Part shown: positions 57,384-64,000 of the stretch, piece by piece | Position numbering within the stretch: position 1 is the stretch's first letter | How the letters are laid out: every line of letters begins with the position of its first letter | Origin: an uncultured Planctomycetaceae bacterium | GTDB taxonomy: Bacteria > Planctomycetota > Planctomycetia > Planctomycetales > Planctomycetaceae | Direction of reading: 5' to 3' | DNA length: 64,000 nucleotides | NCBI GenBank assembly: GCA_937916515.1 | Contig: CALFSX010000151.1 | Location: 20,294 to 84,293, forward strand | Translations under genes and position numbers: made by a program | Notes under the pieces: model-generated | Database searches by the model: none | What the model saw: only the letters and a program-made list of their open reading frames with translations | What the model was told of the DNA's origin: nothing

Positions 57384-57802
57384 GTCACCGCGGAAACAAT
57401 GTGTGAATTTGGAAAGCACGGAAAGGGTCGAAACACGGGACGCAGGGGCGGCAGCGGAGCGTCAATAAAATCGCCATCACGCTCCGCCGTGATGTGGCGT
57501 CGCGGAATGGCCCCTTCATCAACATTCGATGGTGCCGTTACCAGCGACGAACCAGTGGCTGCAGTTTGCGACGACGATTCGTCACGGCAACGGTTTTCAA
57601 CTTGCCGCGCCTGATCCCGCGGCGCCTCGCCACGTCGGAGCGCGACGGCGACTTTCGGCGGCATCCGCAGCTTTAGCTGATGCTCAACTTTGAATCGCAC
57701 GCGCTGGCAAAACTCAGGCGGTCGCGGTACCGTCCTGGTATTCGCCACATTGCTGGCCGCCCTCCCCCGAATTTCTCGCCATATCATTTGAAGGGTCTCT
57801 GC
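57384..57802. other. GC-rich intergenic stretch
   Basis: Frames open on both strands through this 419-base stretch (the minus frame reaches 135 codons), but the encoded residues are low-complexity Arg/Pro-rich and no ribosome site is present, so I call none. The frame of the next gene extends back to 57680 through this stretch. Confidence 0.4.
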
Positions 57803-58489
57803 GTGCTTTTAAGACTTTCCTCCATCGCTTTGCTGATCGCATTCGCCGCGTTCACTCCCAATACCGTTGTTGCTCAGCAATATACAAACCTGCTGTCGAG
57901 CGACCTCAATCACTGGACGACACCCAACGGTGAAGCCGTAACTTCCGGATGGCAGCTGGAACCGGGTGGGATTCTGCATTTGTCCGGCAAAGGCGGAAAC
58001 ATCATCAGCAAAGAACTGTACGGCGATTTTGAGCTATGGTTCGAATTCCGCATCTCAACAAAGGGCAACAGCGGCATTAAGTATCGAGTTCAAAACTACG
58101 ACAAAAGTTTGTTGGGTCTGGAATACCAGGTGCTGGACGATGCGGCCTATCCGAAGCTATCGCGAAGTCACCTCACTGCATCGTTGTACGATCTTGTTGA
58201 ACTGATTCCCCGCGAAACACGCTTGAACGAGCTGGAAGAATTTAACGTTGGCAAGATTCGAGTTCAGGGTAATCGGACTCAACATTGGATCAACGGCCAG
58301 CTAACGATTGATCAAACACTTGCCGGATCTGACTGGAAATCGATCGTCGCCAACAGCAAATTCAAAGATCGCGAAAACTTTGGAGAAAACCATTCGGGGC
58401 ACCTGATGCTGACCGATCACAACAGCGAAGTCTGGTTCAAAAACATGTTCGTCCGCCGACTGGACACTGTGCAGTGCCGGCCAAATTAG
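57803..58489 (+). CDS. Secreted DUF1080 (3-keto-disaccharide hydrolase-like) protein
   Basis: About 228 residues. The GTG at 57803, preceded by GAAGG at eight bases, gives a clean signal peptide (LLRLSSIALLIAFAAF, cleavage near VVAQQ). The mature part is one DUF1080 jelly-roll domain: SSDLNHWTT, FELWFEFRIS-KGNSGIKYRV, LEYQVLDD and NRTQHWINGQ are the family blocks. DUF1080 proteins are lectin-like folds, some with 3-keto-glucoside hydrolase activity, and are numerous in planctomycetes. Activity here is unproven. A second DUF1080 gene follows after 60 bases, likely in the same transcript. Confidence 0.87.
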   Translation: MLLRLSSIALLIAFAAFTPNTVVAQQYTNLLSSDLNHWTTPNGEAVTSGWQLEPGGILHLSGKGGNIISKELYGDFELWFEFRISTKGNSGIKYRVQNYDKSLLGLEYQVLDDAAYPKLSRSHLTASLYDLVELIPRETRLNELEEFNVGKIRVQGNRTQHWINGQLTIDQTLAGSDWKSIVANSKFKDRENFGENHSGHLMLTDHNSEVWFKNMFVRRLDTVQCRPN

Positions 58490-58549
58490 CACGTGTTTAA
58501 ATAGCCAGCCTTCAATCTCAGTGCTCTTCGCGCCCAAAATACTATTTGA

Positions 58550-59725
58550 ATGGATCAACTCATGAATCGACTTGCCTGTTTACCTCTGATCGCCATTGTG
58601 CTGCAATTTTCAGGTAGCGTGGCGTGTGCATTTCAGACCGATAGCGACGACGGCTTCAAGCCAATGCTGAACGGCAAAGACCTTACCGGTTGGGTGCTGG
58701 TGAATACTCCTGCTGACACCTGGAGCTTTCAGGATGGCATGTTGGTTTGCACGGGCAAGCCTATCGGCGAAATCCGTACCGAAAAGATGTACCAGAACTT
58801 CATCATGGAAGTGGAATGGCGACATCTGGTTCCCAAAGGCAACGCTGGCATCTTTGTGTGGGCTGACGATATCACGGCGAAGGGACAGCCGTTTCATCGA
58901 GGCATCGAAGTGCAGGTTCTTGAAAACGCTTACGGAAACACTCGCAGCTATACACCTCACGGCGACATCTTCCCGATTCACGGAGCAAAGATGACGCCAG
59001 TGAATGGTCGTGGCGGCAGTCGAGCATTCCCGACCGAAGAGCGAGCGAACCCAAGTCCGGAATGGAATCACTATCGCATCGAATGCAACAACGGAAATAT
59101 TTCGCTGGCTGTTAACGGCAAAGTGGTCACGCAGGGAACCGACTGTTCGCCCAGCAAAGGCTACATTTGTATCGAATCCGAAGGCGGCATCGTTCACTAT
59201 CGCAACATGAGAATTAAAGAACTTCCCGATACTCCGGTGGACGAAAAAGATGTTGCCATCGCCAATCGAGGTTTCCGTTCGCTGTATACGGGGCTCGACT
59301 TTAACGGCTGGAACGTTACCGGAGCGTCGTGGAAAGTGCGTGACTGGACCTTAAGCTTTGATGGAACCAGTTCGGGGCCTGATTCCCACTTTATTTCGCA
59401 GGAAAAATTTGGCGACCTGGCATTCATTGTCGATGCGAAATTCGCAGACAGTGCCGCCACAGCCAAACTTCAGTTGGTTGGTGAAGCAGCAGATAACGCC
59501 GTCACCATTGACCTTGCTAGTCCTGAACTGGCGGCCGCACTGGACAAACCGGGACGCTGGAATCGAATTGAAGGCCATTTGCAGGCGGGGAAACTGTCGA
59601 TTACCGTCAACGACAAACCCGTCGTGAAAAACAAAGTCGTGGCTGGTCCCGCAGCACCCGCATCGTTGGTGCTGGCGCCAATTGGCAAAGTTGACTTTGC
59701 CAATATTTACGTGAAAACGTTGTAG
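58550..59725 (+). CDS. Secreted protein with two DUF1080-type domains
   Basis: The 391-residue product starts with a signal peptide (LACLPLIAIVLQFSGSVACAF). The first domain (about 33-225) is a complete DUF1080 unit: MLNGKDLTGW, FQDGMLVCTG, KGNAGIFVWADD, GIEVQVLEN and HYRNMRIKEL. The second (about 240-391) is a diverged repeat of the same fold: LYTGLDFNGW, WTLSFDG and a final VDFANIYVKTL aligning to the end of the first unit. The start is ATG 58550 or 58562. Being next to the other DUF1080 gene, it is inferred to act on carbohydrates outside the cytoplasm. Confidence 0.87.
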   Translation: MDQLMNRLACLPLIAIVLQFSGSVACAFQTDSDDGFKPMLNGKDLTGWVLVNTPADTWSFQDGMLVCTGKPIGEIRTEKMYQNFIMEVEWRHLVPKGNAGIFVWADDITAKGQPFHRGIEVQVLENAYGNTRSYTPHGDIFPIHGAKMTPVNGRGGSRAFPTEERANPSPEWNHYRIECNNGNISLAVNGKVVTQGTDCSPSKGYICIESEGGIVHYRNMRIKELPDTPVDEKDVAIANRGFRSLYTGLDFNGWNVTGASWKVRDWTLSFDGTSSGPDSHFISQEKFGDLAFIVDAKFADSAATAKLQLVGEAADNAVTIDLASPELAAALDKPGRWNRIEGHLQAGKLSITVNDKPVVKNKVVAGPAAPASLVLAPIGKVDFANIYVKTL

Positions 59726-60302
59726 GTGGGGTTTCGGGGCGAGTCCGCGACTCAGGTTGCCCATTTACCCCATAGTTACCAGCGAGCCTGTTTTTTGGGG
59801 TGGCACTATCGGATTGAGGACCCTTGTTCGGAACACCTCGAAAATTGAGGTTGTTTGCCCCGACGCGCAGAGGAGGCCATTCGCAGCCCGCTGCCTCCTC
59901 CACAAGTCGGGTTAAACAAAAATCACTCATTTTAACGCCCTCAGACGCGTTGTCTGCCTCCCGATAAACAGGGCTCAAGGCAACCTGCACAAATGCCTTC
60001 AGCTGCTGTGTTCCCTCATCCTCTCAGCAAACCCTTCCGTGCTTAGCCCGAACCCCGAAAGCCGAAACCCTTCGCCCCAAGCCGACTTCTGGCGAGGCAT
60101 ACAGCCCAAACAATCAATTCCATCAGTAAAATCGGAATATTGTCACAAGTTATCCAGGTGGCATGATCGATACAAAGAGAGACAACCGGTGTGTTGTCAA
60201 TCAGATGTTTTGTCTGAAAAGTGGTGTGGCAAGTGACGCAGGACTTTTCAAGACATGTCTCCTACAGGTCGCAAGACCTGAGTTTCGGCAGGGATAGAAG
60301 CA
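59726..60302. other. Intergenic region upstream of the small lipoprotein gene
   Basis: No gene is evident in these 577 bases. A CAGGTC-GCAA-GACCTG hairpin lies at about 60265-60280, just before the lipoprotein gene. ACAAGTCGGGT near 59908 also occurs near 5990. Confidence 0.4.
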
Positions 60303-60887
60303 ATGCAGACGTTCAGCAGACATCTTAAACGATGGGGCGTGCTAACGGCGATCTGCCTGATGACCTTCGTCAACAGCGGTTGCACATTGACGGGTGGGCT
60401 CATAGGCGTGGTCTACGAGGGCATGTTGTTCTGGAAAGCGTTGCCCGTGATGCCGATCAGTGCGTACCATACGCAGCGGGTCGAAGATCAGCTGTGGGAA
60501 GATGAACGCTACAACCGAGTGCCCGTACTTGATCCGGTCGAAGGTGAAAACGCGCCGATCTTCTGCGTTGACCCACCCAGCGACGATCAGGTCATCCGAT
60601 CACTTCCGGATGACGTGTCCGGTGGCATTGCTTTCCTTCAGGAAACGCAACGCAACAACGTTCGCATCGTTGTTGAACCGATCGTAGACCGCCTGGACGA
60701 ATGCAAAGTCTATCCGCTTGTCGGCCCAGCTCGACTGCACCACTGTCACTACAAGTGTACGGTCTACTACGACAAAACGATTCGATCCTACTGGCCGATT
60801 CCGTTCACACACGTCGATCAGACTCAGGAAGTCGTCTACATCGACAAAGATCACCTGATCCGATGTGCGGGACCAGCGACCTACTAA
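60303..60887 (+). CDS. Small lipoprotein of unknown function
   Basis: The 194-residue product has a hydrophobic signal and a lipobox VNSGC (C26), so it is probably a lipid-anchored envelope protein. The mature part contains several scattered cysteines (CVDPP, ECKVYPL, HHCHYKCTVYY, LIRCAG), and a HHCHYKC cluster that could bind metal or form disulfides. I do not recognise the family, and the neighbours do not suggest a role. A strong terminator follows. Confidence 0.78.
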   Translation: MQTFSRHLKRWGVLTAICLMTFVNSGCTLTGGLIGVVYEGMLFWKALPVMPISAYHTQRVEDQLWEDERYNRVPVLDPVEGENAPIFCVDPPSDDQVIRSLPDDVSGGIAFLQETQRNNVRIVVEPIVDRLDECKVYPLVGPARLHHCHYKCTVYYDKTIRSYWPIPFTHVDQTQEVVYIDKDHLIRCAGPATY

Positions 60888-60916
60888 AACAGTCGGTGGC
60901 ACGTAACCAAAAACAC

Positions 60917-60953
60917 AACAAGGCGATCAGTCCCCAGGACTGATCGCCTTGTT
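60917..60953 (+). terminator. Strong Rho-independent terminator
   Basis: A perfect 17-bp stem (AACAAGGCGATCAGTCC and its complement) with a 3-base loop begins 30 bases after the lipoprotein stop and runs into TTCGTTTG. Confidence 0.9.
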
Positions 60954-61558
60954 TTCGTTTGTCGATGTAAGCTGCCCCACTACAGCTCGCCCGCTGGCGT
61001 GGCGTGGCCCCTGACGTGAAGGGATTTCACGTAGTCATATGGGGGGGCATTATGTAAATCGTCGTCCGCGAGAGTGATTCCGTCCTGAAGAGTTGCCGCC
61101 ACCGCCCCTGCGTCGGTTGGAGCACCGACTTGTTAGCTACGGCACGGGTTCCCGACTCGGCACAGCCCGAACAACACGGAATTGGTGAGAGGGCCTTGCT
61201 GTAGCTTGAAAGTCTGACTTCCTCCGACGCAGGGTCGGAGGAGAGTTGACTCAAAATCTTCGACAAAACGTCAGCAGGATTGCCTGTTTCATAGTAGTTT
61301 GGCGCCCTCAATGGTGGCGTACCAATCCCGCAAACAGGCACAGATAAAAACTCTTCACGGCGTTGGACGTGGCCCTTGCCGTGAAGGGATTTTTGAGCGG
61401 GAAAACAGTGAGATAAAGCGAAAGATCGCAGGCTGGAGTTTGGATGCGGCTAAGTCACGAAGTGACTGAAGCCCATTCGGCATGACTGCCTCTTCTCCAG
61501 CTCAATCAGTGTTTTTGATTTTCAAATCTCTTCACGGCGTTGGGCGTGGCCGCTGTTG
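60954..61558. repeat. Intergenic region with short repeated blocks and hairpins
   Basis: GTGGCCC(C/T)TG(A/C)CGTGAAGGGATTT occurs near 61006 and 61370. TCTTCACGGCGTTGG(A/G)CGTGGCC occurs near 61352 and 61531. At 61353-61386 CTTCACGGC pairs with GCCGTGAAG and is followed by GGATTTTTG. A further hairpin, TCCTCCGAC/GTCGGAGGA, lies near 61225. A minus-strand frame (61027-61341, 104 codons) has no ribosome site or recognisable content and is not called. Confidence 0.6.
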
Positions 61559-62062
61559 TCAGTCAGACGCCCATAGTCCCAGCCTGCCGTCTCGCGCGAT
61601 GCCTTCTGCTGCTCTAAGACGCGGTTCCAGGTTGACGGGAAGCCCAAATCGAGTCAGCAGGCGAGCGTTTCCGGTATTCAGCAACAGTTCGTTAACCAGG
61701 CTTTCGTCGTCAAGGTAGACCCACGCCAGAGTTCGCCCGTATCGGTCCAGTGGGGTGATTCCTTCTTCGATAAAAACCGTGCGGTGCAGAATACGTGACG
61801 ACAACCATTCACTGGACTGGTCGCCATACGGTTCGGCTGCCTGGTCGAAGTGAGCGACTTCCGGAGCGTCAATTCCCAACAGACGAATTTTCTGCCCCTT
61901 CGCCGTTTCAAAAGTGTCGCCATCGTAAACTCGTTGCACAACCACAGAATAGCGATCCGCGCGCAATTCAACCGACGACTGTTCAGGAGCAGCTCGGAAA
62001 ATCAACAACACGCAAATGACTGCGACCGCTGTGGCAGCTGGAGTTGGGTAACGAATCTGCAT
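61559..62062 (-). CDS. Thermonuclease-family (SNase) protein, membrane-anchored or secreted
   Basis: About 167 residues, a normal SNase length. After an N-terminal hydrophobic segment (AATAVAVICVLLIF) come VYDGDTF, IRLLGIDAPEV and DRYGRTLAWVY, which place the catalytic Arg, Asp and Glu residues of the family, and the final GLWA block. It is likely a calcium-dependent extracytoplasmic nuclease. I choose the ATG at 62062 because GGAAG precedes it by six bases; the frame starts at ATG 62092. It is the second SNase-fold gene in the window and far closer to the canonical family than the one at 47-1018. Confidence 0.88.
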   Translation of the reverse strand: MQIRYPTPAATAVAVICVLLIFRAAPEQSSVELRADRYSVVVQRVYDGDTFETAKGQKIRLLGIDAPEVAHFDQAAEPYGDQSSEWLSSRILHRTVFIEEGITPLDRYGRTLAWVYLDDESLVNELLLNTGNARLLTRFGLPVNLEPRLRAAEGIARDGRLGLWASD

Positions 62063-62324
62063 CAGTGGCTTCCGAATGCTGCCAGGCCTCATTAAAGTGG
62101 TTGTTGAATTGAAACGGTTAGCATCAAGTCAATGTTGCATCGTGAAAACGGAGCGGTCGAAAGCGTCAGCTCCTGAACTGCGGCGGCATTGCCCCGATTG
62201 ACCCGACTTTGCATTGCTGCAAGGCAACTGACGCTGGTCGCTTCGATTCAGGCTCAATGCCAAAATTTGGCAGCCGCAGTATTATCCCTGGCAACAGGCC
62301 ACAAATCCAACCACGGGAACTTCA

Positions 62325-63635
62325 ATGAACAATATTCTTCTGCGTTCTTACAGAAACCTTACGTCAAAAATTGTCGTCACCGCGCTCACGCTGATGGCCG
62401 CCACATCGGGTTATGCTCAGCCTGCAGGCTTCAATTACGATGAATCCAAAGTTCCGGAATACACTTTGCCAGCACTATTAACAGACAGTGCGGGGCAGCC
62501 GGTAGCCGACGCCGAAGCGTGGATGTCAAAACGACGTCCGGAAGTATTAGCGTTGTTCCAGCAGCACGTCTTCGGTCACATTCCGGAAACAATACCGAAG
62601 ATCAGAACACGCCTGCGATCAGAAGTGACTGATGCTCTGGATGGCATTGCCGTTCGTCGTGAAATTACCGTGTTCTTCACGGATGATGATGCGGGACCGT
62701 CGATGGACATTCTTGTCTACACTCCCGCCAACGCGGATGGCCCTGTTCCGTGTTTTCTGGGCTACAACTTCAACGGCAATCACTCTGTTGACGCTGACCC
62801 AGCGATTCACCTTTCGACATCGTGGGTTCGAGACGACAAAAAGCGTGGCAACATCAACAACAAAGCCACAGAACAAACTCGCGGCACCGCCAGCAGTCGT
62901 TGGCCCATGAAAATGATTGTCGAACGCGGTTATGGCGTGGCCACAATTTACTACGGCGATGTCGATCCTGATTTCGACGACGGTTTCCACAACGGAATTC
63001 ACGCGATGACTGAGCCCGATCGCAAGTTGGATCGATCGGGCGATGCGGGAGGCTCAATCAGTGCGTGGGCGTGGGGCATGAGCCGTGCGTTGGACGTGCT
63101 GGAAGTTGATTCCAGAATTGACGGAAACAAAGTGGCCATCTTTGGCCATTCGCGACTTGGCAAGACATCACTGTGGGGTGGAGCATCCGATCAGCGATTT
63201 GCCATGGTGATTTCCAACGATTCCGGTTGCGGTGGAGCCGCCTTGTCTCGACGAAAGTTTGGCGAAACCGTCCAGCGAATCAACACGTCATTTCCGCATT
63301 GGTTTTGTATCAATCATCGTCAATACAACGATAACGAAAACGCTTTGCCGGTTGATAACCACATGCTGCTGGCCTTAATCGCTCCTCGCCCGGTTTACGT
63401 GGCCAGTGCTGTGGACGACAAATGGGCCGATCCCAGGGGAGAAATGCTGTCTCTGTTCCACGCCGGCCCTGTTTACAAGCTGTTTGGCAAAACTCCTCTG
63501 CCAACGGACGAACTTCCAGACGTCGATCATCCCGTGCAAAACGACGTCGGCTACCACATTCGTAGTGGCGGCCACGACGTGAAAGACTTCGACTGGATTC
63601 AGTACATGAACTTTGCAGACAAGCATCTGAAGTAG
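62325..63635 (+). CDS. Glucuronoyl-esterase-like alpha/beta hydrolase (CE15 type), secreted
   Basis: The 436-residue protein has a signal peptide ending near SGYAQPAG. The catalytic serine lies in GHSRLGK (S276), the form of the CE15 GxSRxGK motif; the oxyanion Arg follows the serine. ISNDSGCGGAALSRRKFGE and APRPVYVASAVDDKWADP match CE15, and the catalytic His is in GGHDVKDF (H417). CE15 enzymes cleave ester links between lignin alcohols and glucuronic acid of xylan; marine planctomycete members may act on other uronic-acid polysaccharides. It stands alone with its own promoter region. Confidence 0.9.
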   Translation: MNNILLRSYRNLTSKIVVTALTLMAATSGYAQPAGFNYDESKVPEYTLPALLTDSAGQPVADAEAWMSKRRPEVLALFQQHVFGHIPETIPKIRTRLRSEVTDALDGIAVRREITVFFTDDDAGPSMDILVYTPANADGPVPCFLGYNFNGNHSVDADPAIHLSTSWVRDDKKRGNINNKATEQTRGTASSRWPMKMIVERGYGVATIYYGDVDPDFDDGFHNGIHAMTEPDRKLDRSGDAGGSISAWAWGMSRALDVLEVDSRIDGNKVAIFGHSRLGKTSLWGGASDQRFAMVISNDSGCGGAALSRRKFGETVQRINTSFPHWFCINHRQYNDNENALPVDNHMLLALIAPRPVYVASAVDDKWADPRGEMLSLFHAGPVYKLFGKTPLPTDELPDVDHPVQNDVGYHIRSGGHDVKDFDWIQYMNFADKHLK

Positions 63636-63712
63636 GCGAAGCTGACGTTGCAGTAAACCCACGGGGCAAGCCCGTGGACGGCGAACACAGAATCGAGGGC
63701 CGTTTCTTCATG

Positions 63713-63765
63713 CCACATCCCCCACGACCGTGCGTCGTGGGCTGGTCGGGCCTTTGCACCAGGCG
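63713..63765. repeat. 53-base hairpin element at gene 3' ends, copy B
   Basis: Gap-free counterpart of 33392-33444. CCCACGACC(GTG)CGTCGTGGG forms a near-perfect hairpin. It starts 77 bases after the CE15 stop. A separate small hairpin CCACGGG/CCCGTGG lies just before it, near 63659-63677. Confidence 0.72.
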
Positions 63766-64000
63766 AGTTGCGTTCCGGATTTCGCCGCCTCAGCAAACAT
63801 CGCCTTTTTGCGTGCTATCCGCTACATCGTGCGCATTCCCCATCTGAGCAAACAAGCCGAATCGAACCAACGCCCTACCAACCACACCGCCTGAAGCCGC
63901 TGCCACACCGCGTCCGTCTTGAACACAGATTTGAAGTCCGGCTTGTACCTAGCAGCGTGTCCGGGAAGCCATTCTTTGTTGTTGCCAATGGCGTCTGAAA
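63766..64000. other. Window end without recognisable gene
   Basis: A short open frame on the plus strand reaches the window end but has no ribosome site or recognisable content. The region may be the 5' or 3' flank of a gene outside the window. Confidence 0.3.

Noticed and set aside
57380..57787. 135-codon minus-strand frame rich in Arg and Pro
   Set aside because: Typical chance frame in GC-rich DNA; no ribosome site or recognisable motif.
61027..61341. 104-codon minus-strand frame
   Set aside because: It runs through repeated hairpin elements and has no ribosome site.

Overview
The window is almost certainly a chromosomal segment of a planctomycete (phylum Planctomycetota, Planctomycetaceae-like). 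The clues are a DUF1559 pseudopilin-type secreted protein, giant repeat proteins with LEPR-XLL-like N-termini, DUF1080 and CE15 carbohydrate-active proteins, FG-GAP/CRTAC1 lipoproteins, DUF6268-like outer-membrane proteins, moderate GC, long intergenic spacers and few long operons. I saw no rRNA or tRNA gene, CRISPR array, prophage, integrase or insertion sequence.

Layout. 0-9 kb, mainly minus strand, is housekeeping and stress metabolism: a nuclease-fold protein, trpD, the dxr-rseP pair (isoprenoid precursor synthesis and site-2 protease), two Nudix hydrolases, a Lys-rich Xre-type regulator and a lone E2-type acyltransferase domain. 9.5-15.3 kb holds a TraB/GumN protein, a three-part HD/PAS/GGDEF signalling protein and the membrane and NADP subunits of a proton-translocating transhydrogenase, with no alpha-1 subunit gene beside them. 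15.9-22.3 kb is a secretion/surface cluster: a DUF1559 pseudopilin, a small lipoprotein, an FG-GAP lipoprotein with a haem-c motif, and in the opposite direction a TPR membrane protein and a CRTAC1 lipoprotein.

23.4-33.3 kb is an exopolysaccharide locus: chain-length/BY-kinase, polysaccharide deacetylase, TIGR03087-type glycosyltransferase and O-antigen-ligase-like protein, followed by two methyltransferases and an unknown secreted protein. The gene set matches exosortase-A-associated EPS loci, but no exosortase and no PEP-CTERM protein is present. 33.5-37.9 kb carries a GlmU-like nucleotidyltransferase lacking the acetyltransferase half, an outer-membrane beta-barrel protein and a double-PilZ protein, so cyclic-di-GMP signalling appears twice in the window.

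38.6-57.4 kb is dominated by a 5375-residue surface protein (metzincin zinc site, pre-peptidase domains, beta-helix, cadherin-like, PKD-like, GEVED and nine FnIII-like repeats) followed by a 726-residue acidic beta-solenoid/RTX-like protein; both start with degenerate LEPR-XLL motifs. 57.8-63.6 kb is a carbohydrate-related stretch (two DUF1080 proteins, a lipoprotein, a second SNase-type nuclease and a CE15 glucuronoyl-esterase-like enzyme).

Intergenic DNA holds several dispersed repeat families, found by eye: a GATC-rich 24-bp perfect inverted repeat (2 copies), a gap-free 74-bp element (2 copies), a 53-bp hairpin element at gene 3' ends (2 copies), and several single-copy long palindromes. 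The best candidates for something undescribed are the giant-protein pair, the pseudopilin/FG-GAP/CRTAC1/TPR cluster and these repeat families. All functional statements rest on motif recognition only; no database search was run.
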